64,000 bases of DNA from Atriophallophorus winterbourni (GCA_013407085.1 JACCGJ010000269.1:277439-341438), one strand, 5' to 3'; counted from the first letter of the stretch, positions 30,846-41,762 are shown. Program-made: numbers and translations. Notes: generated by a model from the letters alone, not told the origin.

Positions 30846-31815
30846 TGAGGTTTTCTCTTCTAAACGAACCATGCGGTATGTGACTGTACCTATTGGTTTT
30901 ACGAAGATTGTATATTTTTAATCGATATATCGCGGCATCCTACGGTTATTGTTAAGCTTACTGCTTTTTCGACAATGAAACTTTCTGAATTCTGAGTACA
31001 AACAAGTATGGCAAATTCGAGAACTCCACGGTGAGTGGTCATGAAATGTATGGATACGTGAGAGCAAGTACAATCATTTCGATTTTTCGACGTTATCGAT
31101 TGAGAGAGCTACATGAATTTTTACTTTCCGATGAAACCTGAACAATTGCAAAGACAATCTAGATTGAGATGATAAATTATTTGTTGACGTGGTTTGTCAA
31201 AAGAAAGTCGCATGATTAATTTCTCACACACGTGATGAAACGATTCCCTTTTGTGAAAAACAGATAGTTGATTGTGGGTTGGTACCGATCATAGTGAATT
31301 AATAAAACACAATTAATGACATTCAGTCATTGAATCTAGTTTCAACCACTAACATTTTTATTGCACATCTAGTGTAGCGCATGAACCTAATGATTGAAAA
31401 AATGGCCAAGGATATGCGATCGGCCTTCTTCAATCGACTCAGTCACGGGTTTACATTTTAGTTTCCCGATGATACAATTTATATTTCTTATTTACGTGAG
31501 GTCGGAAGTAATAAACGATCTATGCGATTCCTGTGAAACATGAATCTAGTACACCTACATTGTAGACCATCAGTGCTGCATTCGAATCCGATTCGCTGTT
31601 ACATTGAACTCGTGAAGACGCATGCTCTACCGATCCGTTCGTTGAGTTTAACGCCCAGCGAGAGTTTATCCGTAACACTAGAACCGACGAGGAGTTTTTG
31701 AATAAATGCAGCAGTGCAAAACGGTGCTCATGTCAGACAATTTATTTTTGTGTGGAAAGGATTTGAGCTCAGGTCAAGATGACAGTTAGGCAAAAACTTT
31801 AAATGCTGAAGCAAA
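30846..31815. other. Unassigned stretch
   Basis: No feature is supported. Confidence 0.4.
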
Positions 31816-31855
31816 GTAATCCCCTTTGCAAAGAAATTTGAATACTATCTGTTAT

Positions 31856-31902
31856 GGCAGGTAACGTTTCACTTCTGACATAAAAGTTTCGCCAGACCAA
31901 GG
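31856..31902 (-). ncRNA. Hammerhead-like motif, family B, degenerate
   Basis: On the minus strand: stem I strand TTGGT, core CTGGCGA (31,895-31,889; the A after CTG is changed to G), stem II strand AACTTTT, loop, CAGAAGT, core GAAA (31,870-31,867), then CGTT and ACC, which pairs with the end of TTGGT. Everything but one core base and some stem II pairs is kept. A change at that core base normally abolishes cleavage. Confidence 0.5.
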
Positions 31903-31918
31903 GTCAAGATCTATCATT

Positions 31919-31965
31919 TTTGTCCTGACGAAAATTCTGTTTCAGAAGTGAAACGTTACCCAAAA
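31919..31965 (+). ncRNA. Hammerhead-like motif, family B
   Basis: Core CTGACGA (31,925-31,931), stem II TTCTG/CAGAA with loop TTT and flanking A-rich positions, core GAAA (31,950-31,953), very short stem III (C-G plus the A-U core pair), U at the cleavage position. The stem I strands (TTTTG / CAAAA) pair, but an internal loop lies next to the cut. Both core boxes are perfect. Confidence 0.5.
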
Positions 31966-32039
31966 CCTGATACAACCGATTGCACTCAAATTTGTGAACA
32001 TACGATCGGTACCAAACATATTCCAATCGAAAGTAGTCC

Positions 32040-33735
32040 TTAATTACTTGCTACGTTCTTTACAGTGAATATTCACTAGTGTATCGACAGAAACCACTGA
32101 ATAAGAAAAAAAGTAAGTAAGTAACACCCAATTATATGCATCGCGTTTCTTATGATTTTAAAATTACAATCGCCATCCAATAATTATTATGAATTTTTCT
32201 TTCCTGTAGATAAAATCATTTTCGGGAATAAGACAATTTTCACACTGAAACATTTATTTAAAAACAACAAAATTTTTCTTCTAGGGGCATGTTTTAGTTG
32301 ATCGTCTATCCGTTGAAGAGTGTTTTCTTCTAAGAGCGATTTCTATTTGATCATTTTGTTATTCTGTTCGGCAAAGGTGAAATGGTTTATGTGGACGACT
32401 GCAAAATTGATTAAAACGTTTGCACGTAACTCAACGCACGAGTGTTGAAGTGCAGCACTATTTTTGATTACAAAATACCGTAACCGTAGAAAATGCATTC
32501 GCACAATATGCAACCTGTTTTGTATCCGTTACAATGAGAGTTTGAAATTGTATCTATGATGTGATAACATTGACAAAAATGAACCCCCGATTTGGCGGCT
32601 AGTTTAATCGCGCATTTGATCGTCCTTGTTCACAGTGGCATCTTGAGCGACCTTTACCAGCATGCATTTTAATATGGTGTATAAACCTGAGCTTACACCG
32701 AGACCATCTATCCAATAAACCATTATTTCGCTTAGTTTACGCGTGAAAAGCGATTTCAGTCCAAGATTACATAATCGTAAGTTCAAATGAATATTTTGGA
32801 TATCAGCTGACAGAAATTACTTCACACGAATTTCTTTTTAATTTCGTTTACACTCGTCTCACTTAATCATCGTACAACAACATGGTCGACATCGCCTAAA
32901 GGAGGGCAACAACCACAAAATAGGAGAATATGCCACGGATAATCTGCGAACCATAACCAGAGAAGTTTTCACAATAGATGAATTTAATGATAGAAGGTAC
33001 ATTAACGTAGTATGTTATGTTTGAAGTTTAGGTTTACAGTACATAACACTTTCAAACCCAGATCAACAGTGCGTATGTGGTTTACATTTATGCCGGATTA
33101 CCGTTTTGTCAACGATTTGGTTCATACCATGATTTAAAGGTATATTTTTGTGTTAAACTCGCGTCCATGTTTCAATGAAATTGTTTTCGCACGTCAGATA
33201 AACTTAAGAAAACGTTTATACTTCCTGTTGAACTGCTCTCATTTCTAGACACTAAAATTAAACAACGTTGACAAGGAGAGCTAAATCTTTCAATTTAAAT
33301 TGGCGAGGCTGGAAATAATTGATTCCATCATTATTCATAAGCACACATGTTTTCACGTAGCCTTGCAGTGAATTATGACAAACTGAATTCTGGCCAAGTG
33401 TATAATTCCAATATTTTCGTGTGTAATAAACCTTATCATAAGTATCGGGATTCCATTTTATTCAGACTTCTTGCTGCAACACTGTGATTGGTCATTCGTC
33501 GTCACAAATTGTTTCGCAGTCCTTTGTAAAACCAAGTGTGCTGGTGCGATTTCGTTGAAATAAACCCAAGGCTGTTTATTGGTGTAGGTGCATAGTGTGT
33601 GGAGAATGGTTTACCCTCATTTCGTGTGAGACCAAAATAGAAACTCGTGTTTGCGCGTGTGGTTCGATTATAATGTTTTGGTGGTCTGATATGGTTTACG
33701 TAGACCATGGATACTACATTCCTAAGTGATTTATT
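32040..33735. other. Unassigned AT-rich stretch
   Basis: No gene is supported; small open frames only. A phrase near 32,881 (CATGGTCGACATCG, then AGGAGG and CAACAAC) recurs at 49,497, perhaps a dispersed repeat. Confidence 0.4.
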
Positions 33736-33738
33736 TGT

Positions 33739-33849
33739 CAATGGGTCGATAAAATTCAGCCTATCATTGGTATGTGTTTGCTAACGTATACAATGGGTCA
33801 AATGATAACATTCAGCCTATTACATTGGCATGTGTTTGCTAACGTATAC
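33739..33849 (+). repeat. Two-copy tandem duplication, unit about 52-59 bp
   Basis: CAATGGGTC, then ATTCAGCCTAT, then ATTGG-ATGTGTTTGCTAA, then CGTATA occurs twice in tandem (33,739-33,790 and 33,791-33,849). The second unit has a few extra bases. Confidence 0.8.
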
Positions 33850-34069
33850 TAATATTTATATTAATATAAGGTAGAGGCAAATGTTTTAAGGTTAAACTCG
33901 ATAAACCACATAAAACCTCTTGAAAAGAATTAGACACAAATGTTGATGTAGAATGAATTCAATTACAGAATTTGCTCAATCATTAGCAATCAGCACAAAC
34001 TCAAATATAGGGTTTTAAGGTTGTCATAGTGAGCGAATTCGGAATAAGCTCTCGATTACAAAAATCCTC

Positions 34070-35140
34070 TAATGGCACGCGTCTCATATAGCCTCTGACA
34101 GCCACATCCAGTTCCTTGCTGCAAGCGTGGTCCTGTGTGACCCGGTGGAGCCGCCAGACTGACTGGAGCCTTAAAACCAGCTTAATTCAGGTAGGTGGAG
34201 CTCGTAGTCCATGAAGCCAGTCATCTGGAAAGAAAAACCCTCATTTCGAACGAGCAACGGCACTGTGGGATTCATTGAAAAGACTTCGGGAGTTAACCCC
34301 GAGGAAAATCCCTCGTTAGGTAATCCTAAGTTGTATTTAACTTTGTCCTGCCAACTCCTACGACGAAATCGCTATCTAAATGTATCAACTTAGGTGTCCT
34401 CTGCTTCCAGCTCTGTCGTGGATAGGAAGCACTCACTGCACGGTCACCTCTTGGTCTCCATATTGAAGTGGCCTGGCGTAATTATCAGCTCACCAAATGA
34501 GTGGACACCATTCCGCGTCACTAGATACTGACACAGACAGCAGCAGATACCTGGTTAAAAGCATTGGCTCGACTGGCGCAGAGCTTAGAGCCCGGGGCTG
34601 CTTTCGACGGTTGGAGAGATCATCCGGTCTTATTGGACTGTTACTTTTCACCTCAAGCTGGGCAGCCTAAGCCCAAATGGAACCCTCTCGCAACGATGCC
34701 AGGAAATTAGGAACAAACCGAAAAGCAGACTGTATTTTTCCGCACCAGTTAAGTAAACTGCTAGCACACACAGATAAGCTTTGAAATTGGTTCATGCTTC
34801 CTGGAGTTTGTGGTGACGTCTCGAACAGCAGAGACGTAAGAAAATCAACTGTTATTAACAATTAGCTGAAACACCTGTTCAGAGCGAAATAAAAGCCACA
34901 TGGTAGCCAGTCTCTGGAAGATTTTAGCAACCATGTAAATTAACGAAGATCAAGAGCTACCAGAATGATGATAGATGTCAAGTTGCAAGACTTGCGAGAG
35001 CTGAGTATAGGCGAGATTCAGCCAATTTGAAGAAATACATCTTTGGCGAGAGGAGCAAGTGAGGTTTTTGTTGACAATGTGATGGACTACGCCATGTTTG
35101 ACGGTTTCCAAAAATTTAAAAAGTCATTTCAATTCAGCGT
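34070..35140. other. GC-richer unassigned block
   Basis: The base composition is visibly richer in G+C than the flanks (for example GACCCGGTGGAGCCGCCAGA near 34,140). It may be the 5' part of a mobile element, but no protein motif supports a class. Open frames of 60-64 codons are unremarkable. Confidence 0.3.
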
Positions 35141-35502
35141 AGGATCTGACGAGGTTGGCAAAGCGGTTTTTAAGAATGTTGGGTAGAACTCTAATCGAAT
35201 TGATAGCCTTTGCTTTACTTGTAGAAGGCAAAGTAGCATTGTCAGTGAAGATTAACGACGAGAGTGAAATGAGTAAGGAAAACCATTCCTATGAGGACCC
35301 ATTGGAATTAATGTTCTATCTTCTGTGGTTCACGAGTTATCGCGGATTAATTGTTCAATGCCAAAATCTCGCCACCGAACACAGTCAAATCACTCAATCG
35401 ACAAAACACCCATTATCGATCAACCGGCAAGCCCTATGCAACCCACAAACATGTGCAAACGTAGTTCATACTTTAAGCGCATGCGGATCCTGATCTTACT
35501 GT

Positions 35503-35544
35503 CCCTACCTGATGAGTGCAAACAGTACGAAACCGGTCGTGGGG
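35503..35544 (+). ncRNA. Type I hammerhead ribozyme, all core bases intact
   Basis: CCCTAC (stem I), CTGATGA core (35,509-35,515), GTGC-AAACA-GTAC (stem II, four pairs with one G-U), GAAA core (35,529-35,532), CCGG (minimal stem III), TC at the cleavage site (cut expected after 35,538), GTGGGG (stem I, six pairs with one U-G). The very short self-complementary stem III is typical of ribozymes in Penelope-like elements, which are thought to act best as dimers. In the element it would process the RNA's 5' end. Confidence 0.85.
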
Positions 35545-35575
35545 TGTGAATGACGCAAAAGCATGCAAATGAATA

Positions 35576-35727
35576 TGTAGTTCATAGTTGTTCTCGGAGC
35601 TGGTATGGTTGATTGCGGACGTCTCGTCATCAAACTGGATGACATCATCATCAAAACATTTTTTCGAAGCAACTGGCGGCGGGCATAATTCGAATTTATC
35701 TGCTGTGTTGCGACCTCGTCTACTGTG
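35576..35727 (-). repeat. PLE inverted arm, left
   Basis: Reverse complement of 36,314-36,465 over the full 152 bp with few differences. On the minus strand it encodes the tail reading GRNTADKFELCPPPVASKKC seen also on the plus strand at the right arm. The long minus-strand frame across it (35,988-35,473) is a product of this inverted copy, not a gene. Confidence 0.75.
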
Positions 35728-35744
35728 ATCTACTGATTTATTCA

Positions 35745-36300
35745 AACTCTTCCGAAAGAATGGATACCCAAAGGAGTTCATCATTCGCAACACGGACTCG
35801 ACAAACAAATCGCGTGTGAACAACACGAACACGGCAAGTTTAACACTACTATATATACAACATAATGCGGAGATTACCGCAAGAATACTACGCCCACTTG
35901 GAATTAGTGTAGCACACAATCCAGCTTCAACAGTGAGAAGCCAACTCGTCAAGGTCAAGGACACGTTTTCTAAAGAGGAAAGAAACATCGTCGAGAAAAG
36001 AATCCCGTGTTCCGATTGTGAGAATTATATCGGAAACCTCCGGAAGAAGGCTAGAAACAAGGATAGATGAACACAAACTAGCTACACTACGACATGACCA
36101 CAAATCATTAATATCGGTACACATGGATCGAGAAGGACACGAATTCAATTGTGATAGAACATAAATCATCGCCAAAGCAGAACTCGTCACGTTCGAAAGT
36201 TCCTTGAAGCGTGGTATTCGACACCACAATCAATCAATGGACACATTCAATTGGATGAGGTCTATATACCAATGAGAACACGCCAACGAGGACAAACAAG
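35745..36300 (+). pseudogene. PLE pol C-terminus with GIY-YIG endonuclease remnant
   Basis: Plus-strand pieces: FFRKNGYPKEFIIRNTDSTN, then ILRPLGISVAHNPASTVRS and VKDTFSKEE, then KRIPCSDCENYIGETSGRRL, where CENYIG is the changed form of the family's x-YIGxT/S-R pattern, then TRIDEHKLATLRHD and MDREGHEFNCD with KAELVTF. Two frameshifts (near 36,045 and 36,190) break it. GIY-YIG nucleases of PLEs nick target DNA during integration; this copy cannot make the enzyme. Confidence 0.72.
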
Positions 36301-36395
36301 GATTCTAGCCAATCACAGTAGATGAGGTCGCAACGCAGCAGATAAATTCGAATGATGCCCACCGCCCAGTTGCTTCGAAAAATGTTTCGCTGATT

Positions 36396-36780
36396 ATGTC
36401 ATCTAGTTTGATGACGAAAAGTCCGAAATCAACCATACCAGCTCGGAGAACAACTACGAACTACAATACGGTACCTGAGCTACAAGTTTTTAAAACTATT
36501 TCAAACATGTGCGAGCGTGTCACGAGATACACTGCCCAGACAAAGAAAACAATTGATCCAGCTGTGAACGTGAGAAGTATTCATGCGACGGCGACTCGGA
36601 ATCGGTGTGACTTCTGCATCACGTGTTTAGATCCGATAAGCGCTGTTTCAGTTAAATGTACTTTCTACGGGTTCTCATATGATGAGAATTTGACTGATGA
36701 TTGTGTGAGGATTGTGAACGATTAAAAACACCCATCCGTTTGTTATGCTTGTACTAGCTGTAGACATTCCAATAAAGACG
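36396..36780 (+). pseudogene. ORF1 N-terminal finger region of CR1 copy H
   Basis: The frame contains TRNRCDFCITCLDP, VSVKCTFYGFSYDE and DDCV, and after a stop PSVCYACTSC. It follows the same Cys/His spacing as the copy F finger, with His replaced. The first 25 codons (36,396-36,468) read across the end of the PLE and are not native to it. Confidence 0.6.
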
Positions 36781-37815
36781 TCCGTCACAACAGTAAAGAA
36801 TTGACTGTAGGTAAAGAACCTAATGAAATGGAGAGTAGACTTTTACACCTGGAAAACAGGTTTGCATAATGAGAAATTCAATGGAGCTATTGATCAAACC
36901 AACAACAAAGGATCCACAACATTCAAATTTATCTTTAGACACCGCTAGTGCCCCTTAATATTCCTCAATATTGTTACAAGACACTAAAGAGATAAATACA
37001 ACTGAGTCAAAACAAAGCCATCCTCCTGAAGTGTTGTGTTTGAGAAATCAGCTTCAAAAAAGGTCTCGCTCTGCATTATCTGTACCAATGTACAAGAGGC
37101 ATCTGAGACACTGTTTTCGAATAGACCGCAGCATGATTTAACAAAATGGTCAGAACTGTGCACTAGGATGATTCTAAAAACAAACAATCCGGTTTCACCG
37201 AATCGCTTGACTCGTGCTCCCAAAGCGCCGCACGAAGATAAACCGAGATTGCTGATGGTAGTGTTGCAAAGTGAAAAAGAACTAGAAGATATACTTTTAT
37301 CTGCATACTTGCTGCGAGACGGTGAAGAAAACACACCACGTTTTTTTGTTAACATATCATGGTCAGAACGGGAAAAATTAGCAGTAAATAGGACCATTCG
37401 GAAAGTAAACGAGTGCGACAATCGTAGTCTTATAAACCTGAACGTTCCTTAAGCTGCTGATATTCCAGATGCAAAGTGCAACTCCAACCACGACATACAA
37501 CAATCAAAATTTATTAGTGACGCTATACAAACGAATAATACAGCTGTTATCAATACAAAAGACAGACATCACCGAAATACGAAAGTAAAGCTCCGTGCAT
37601 CGAAGGAAACTATACATCTTGACCCCATGGATTTACATGTGCCATCCAACAGATTGAAATCAGTTTCTGCCCAATGGATTTTTACCTGATTCCTGAACTG
37701 CTTAGTAAGCAAACAAATCCCGTATTTACTACTCATGTTATTTGTAATTCCCATATTATTCTGTGGTTTTTGTAAAGCTATATGCTTTTTAGACTATTAA
37801 ATTGAATTTAATTGA
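36470..37815 (+). mobile_element. CR1-like LINE reduced to ORF1 plus 3' UTR (copy H)
   Basis: An ORF1 finger domain (36,560-36,780) and ORF1 C-terminal domain (37,036-37,452) are followed directly by a 3' UTR that aligns with the end of copy J: GCATCGAAG-AAACTATACAT, GATTCCTGAACTG, AAACAAATCCCGT, ATATTATTCTGTGGTTTTTG, ending TTAAATTGAATTTAATTGAAT. All of pol is missing between about 37,460 and 37,590. It is a 1.3-kb deletion derivative. Confidence 0.75.
37036..37452 (+). pseudogene. ORF1 C-terminal domain of CR1 copy H
   Basis: 138 open codons with PRLLMVVLQSEKELEDILLS, AYLLRDG, TPRFFVNISWSEREKLAVNR and then a basic-acidic helix. The same core is visible in copy F (28,332-28,051). The domain's PRLL-V-L-SE.EL..ILLSAYLL pattern resembles an RNA-recognition-like fold used by LINE ORF1 proteins; that function is inferred. 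The minus-strand frame across it is a shadow. Confidence 0.68.
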
Positions 37816-39700
37816 ATCAGCCAGTAGTTACCACCATAATTTTTAGTATTATATTAAACAATATTATATTTATGAAGCTATGTGATTTATGTGACCACAA
37901 ATTCTTGAATATTGATTTATTGTTGCTGAGTTCATACAGAACAAAAATGATTCAAAAATGAATACATGAATTGTTATTTGGAGATTTAAAAATTAATGAT
38001 ATTGAGAATATTTGTCAAATGTGAAGATTCATGCGCAAGGCGAAAGACATGTGAAACATTTTCATTCTTCAAGCTATTTGGCAACAGGGCGTCGAAAACT
38101 GAGATGAGAAAACAATCCTTGTGCTTACAAGGGCTATTTCACTAGAACTGATTACAATTTCTGCCGTAGATACAGCGATCGACTATTCAAATTTTCAAAC
38201 AAAAGAATTCAACAATAATTTTGGTCGTGTACAATAATGCGCTCAGAGAAAGTACGGAGTTCGCATCCAGGGTATGTTATCCAGTGGTTCACAGGTTTCG
38301 ATAATCTACATAAAGTTGCTAGTGACAGAATATTTAGCAGAAGGGGATCTTCCACGATTATGATGAAAGTACAAAATTTATAATTTTGTTTCAGTATTTG
38401 GGTATTATGGATCCGAATGAGTTAGATATACTCATAAACTCGTTAAATTTGGCGGGGGTATTTATATAACGAAGAATACGTAAACCCATTTTACACTGAT
38501 CCCTTTATAATAATTGTTTATTTGTATGTGAAGGTATGAAACTTAATCGGTAAAGAGTGTCAACTTTCTACCTCTACCGGCGGTATTTCGGTTGTGGAAG
38601 CCCACTAAAATACTTAATTTTGTCGGCGACCGCTCATTGATATGAACGACTGATCGTTACTAACAAAAGCAAATACAAGCATTCACCAAAACATGGAAAT
38701 TAGCTTCGAATGGTACGCACAATAAGTTTATTTTGAATTGAAATCACGAATGAACGATGTATATCAATTTATTTTACGTGTATAAAGTGCTTTTCGTGAT
38801 GCTGTCAAAGTTCATGTGTATCGGGTCATCATATATTAGTCAAAATTTGCGAGTTTGAATGAAAGCTCTCCCGGTTATTCTCGTTCAGATGAGCCTAAGT
38901 ATTCCTAATAACTTCGTTTCTCTGTTTCTTTAAATACGGCGTGACCTAGTGTATTAAGACGCATCAACTCAATTATCGATCAGTTGTATTGTCTGATCAA
39001 ACGGTGATTAGACGTGTGACCTTAACGTTGACAATTGATCTATTGAAAGTTTATCTCTCCAAATGCTTAAAGATACTAAAAGCAACACTTTTTTGGACGA
39101 TTGACTGAAGCTAGGAATTGGTAGGAAATCTTTTCGTAGTCAATAAAAAGTATACAGTCAGTAATAAACAATTTAAAATAAGGAATCCATTGATGAAAAC
39201 TCGACAATGGTTCAACAACAAAAAATGTTGTCAGTTTAATCACTTTCTTTGGTTTTACTATAAAATAAATGAGTATGTTGGGTCTGTGTTTAGCACCATA
39301 TTGTTTGTCGTAATGATATGGGGCATAGATCAATGTTGCTTATCGCTGCTAGGTATACAAAACATTGGTGTTAAACCCACTATTGTAGTTGATTTGTAAA
39401 ATATGGAATTTCCAACTGACAAGCAAAATTTAATTGCAAGGCGAAGTGCAGAAGTGTTTAATGGTAACGAATAAAAATCGACAAGGCCTTTTAGAACTAC
39501 GAACACAGTTTTGTCTTTTGTGTCTTCCAAGCACATCCACAGCATAAAATCTCTTGGAAACATCTTCAGTTTACGCATTGGCATCACCTTGATCTCATCC
39601 TCGTTAGGCGCACTTAATTGAAATACGTACACCTCACAGAATATTATTGAAGCGCAAACTGCCGAACTGAACATTCACTGGTTTTTGCAAAAATTAAATT
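37816..39700. other. Unassigned AT-rich stretch
   Basis: No family is recognised. Overlapping open frames of 85-114 codons occur on both strands at 39,076-39,674. The minus frame (39,674-39,330) contains VMPMRKLKMFPRDFMLWMCL and could hide an exon, but there is no supporting homology that I can name. Confidence 0.35.
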
Positions 39701-40956
39701 TCACCCGCCAAATTTGCTATTAAACCAAGTGTAGTCGTCAATCTTATGTGCAAACCAAATCTTTCTGTGCGATTTGAACAGGCCCTTACAACCGAGCTCA
39801 GCAAAACAACGGCAACCGATTTAACTTCTGGAATCTGGGAATCGTTGAGAAGCTGAATTTGCAATGTCGCTCTTTCGACTTATGATCTGAAGAAAGCTCG
39901 AACAAGCGACTGGTTTGAATCCAAAGCTTCTGTGATGACAACAGTCTTGGACAGCGATTTGCCCAAATATACTTAATACGGCTTTCAATAAGTCAGTATC
40001 TGGTAACCCGGTTGGCAAACAAACTCAGCAACCGTAAAGGTAGTTCGGGCACTTCTACTCTATCTACTCTAGCGAGAGTAAAGTTTTACCGCATTTACTC
40101 GATAATGTCGAGCGGTTGCAGACCATTGAAAACTCGGATACTCCCATTACTCTTGATGAGTTGGAAGGCCAGTAATTACGACAAAATTCCACTAATGCTT
40201 ATCTGCTTTATTACAGCATTTTCACTATTTGCTTCCTTAGAGCTAGCAGGGGGAGTGTGTCCACAAGAGATGCGATACACAAGGATCAGCACGCTATTTA
40301 TGTATGCTGGTGACCGAGGCGACTGTGACAATTACAGAGGAATCTCTCTTCTAAATATTGTAGGCAATTTGTTTTCTATAGTTTTACAGATAGAGCTACA
40401 AGTTTTATGTGATATAGTTTACTCAGTGGAATATCAACCGTGGGTATGAGCTTCTTACTAATACAACTTAAAAAGGTGTCAGGAACAGCGTATGCAGTTT
40501 TACACAGTTTTATTGATTTAAACAAGGCATTCAAATACGTCAGCAGGGTGAGACCTTTCGAAATGTTGGTCGATTAAGCTGTCATTCAACACTGGTCAAA
40601 CTCATTATTTATTTCCACTCTGAGATGAAGGGCTCAGTCCACTTTGACTGCTGCAGTTAAGAGGCCTTTTGTGTCGGCCGAGGCGTCAATCAAGTGTGTG
40701 TTCTAGCTCCCACGCCGCTCGGTATTTTATTTGCTCTGCTACTGAAGAAGGCTTTTAAAACGAGAACAGAAGGTTATTACCCACGCGCGCAATGTGATGG
40801 CAAGCTTTTTAACCTGATCCACTTGAGAGCACAAACCAAGGCACGGAATGCGCTCATCCGTGACATGCAGCCATTATTACTCACTGCCAAGAGCAGCTTC
40901 AGTCGTTAATTGAGTGTTTTTCGTCGGCATGCAAAGACTTTGGGCTAAAAATCAGC

Positions 40957-41169
40957 ATGTGCAAGATCGAAGTCCTTGGTAAAGGGACTGTATCGCCTTC
41001 CACCATCACTGTTGGCAACTGTCAGCTGGAATCAGTACATCATTTCACATACCTTGGTTCAACCATTGTGGATAACCTCTCGCTAGACACGGATATTGAT
41101 AAGTGGATTGTCAATGAAGCTCCCATGAGTCTTAGTGGAACTGTTGTGTCTAGGGCAACCGCATGTTGA
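40957..41169 (+). pseudogene. RTE thumb-region fragment
   Basis: 70 open codons: VLGKGTVSPSTITVGNCQLE, then SVHHFTYLGSTIVDNLSLD. This post-palm segment identifies the RTE clade. The frame ends where LxxRVWxxxxLT would follow. Confidence 0.75.
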
Positions 41170-41500
41170 CTATAAAAACAAAGATAATGGTCTAGATGCT
41201 TTACTGTCCCAGAGTAAAGCCTGGACCATCCGCACAAGACACAAACGGAAGCTGAATGCTTTCGATCGACGAAGCATCTTGAACCTATCGTGGATGAAAA
41301 GAGTGACTAATGTTGAGGTGCTTTCAAAAGCTGGTCTACAGAGCATGTTCACCCTACTACGACAGCGCCGCATACGGTGGCTGGGTCATGTCTATAGAAT
41401 GGATAATGGTCGTATTCCGAAAGATCAACTCTATTGTGAGATGAAACCAGGAAGTGAACACTTAAAATCAATAATGAAGATAAATTCATTAAATACCTAG
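41135..41500 (+). pseudogene. RTE C-terminal fragment
   Basis: 121 open codons in the next frame: KAWTIRTRHKRKLNAFDRRS, ILNLSWMKRVTNVEVLSKAG, QSMFTLLRQRRIRWLGHVYR, DNGRIPKDQLYCEMKPG. These match the C-terminal domain of RTE proteins (R.LN.FH.R.IL...W.DRVTN.EVL..AG and RWLGHV.RM..GRIPK). The YGSETW box just upstream is damaged (ALLSQSKAWT). Confidence 0.78.
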
Positions 41501-41719
41501 GAGGTAATTGCTGCTACAAATTTGTTTCAGCATATAAGAATTTTAACCAATTATATTCACTTTGAATATTTCAGACTTTGAACATTCACCGACTAGAATA
41601 CGTCGGGATGTCAATCCACATCCAAATATCAATTATAATTTTCTCATGGATACATATTTACTTATTGCCAAAAGTTAGTTGGTAATTGTTGTCGATTAAA
41701 TTTTATACAACAAAATTTC

Positions 41720-41720
<1 letters not shown>

Positions 41721-41759
<39 letters not shown>
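41721..41759. repeat. (AT)n microsatellite
   Basis: About 19 perfect AT units. Confidence 0.95.

Positions 41760-41762
<3 letters not shown>

Larger units (their letters stand above)
31820..32035. mobile_element. Penelope-like terminal unit, family B, inverted pair
   Basis: Two arms in opposite orientation share GTCAGAAGTGAAACGTTACC-type sequence (31,857-31,880 minus; 31,940-31,961 plus), then AAACC-GATACAACCGATTGCA and CGATCGGTACCAAACATATTCCAATCGA. The same arms flank the GIY-YIG fragment at 45.5-46.7 kb. No protein-coding part remains here. Confidence 0.6.
35500..36468 (+). mobile_element. Penelope-like element fragment, family A, with ribozyme and GIY-YIG remnant
   Basis: Order on the plus strand: hammerhead (35,503-35,544); a 152-bp arm (35,576-35,727) that is the reverse complement of the element tail at 36,314-36,465; the end of the RT-linker protein (FFRKNGYPKEFIIRN at about 35,745); and a GIY-YIG endonuclease remnant (to about 36,300). 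This is a sense ribozyme upstream of coding sequence with an inverted partial copy of the tail, as reported for PLEs. The RT core is missing, and several frameshifts disrupt the coding part. Confidence 0.75.
39735..41500 (+). mobile_element. RTE-like LINE, degenerate
   Basis: In order on the plus strand: KPNLSVRFEQALTTELSKTT (39,755), KKARTSDWFESKA (39,893), RGDCDNYRGISLLNIVGNLF (40,318-40,375), VLAPTPLGILFALLLKKAF (40,700-40,755), GYYPRAQCDGKLFNLIHLRA (40,768), KISMCKIEVLGKG and HHFTYLGSTIVDNLSLDTDI (41,040-41,098), then SMFTLLRQRRIRWLGHVYRM (41,340-41,400) with NGRIPKDQLYCE. This is the motif series of RTE-clade endonuclease-RT proteins. The FADD box is deleted (LIRDMQPLLLTAK replaces the region), and frameshifts abound. 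Confidence 0.85.

Noticed and set aside
35473..35988. 171-codon minus-strand open frame
   Set aside because: It reads across an inverted copy of the PLE tail and the complement of the ribozyme. No protein family matches, and the plus-strand PLE explains it.
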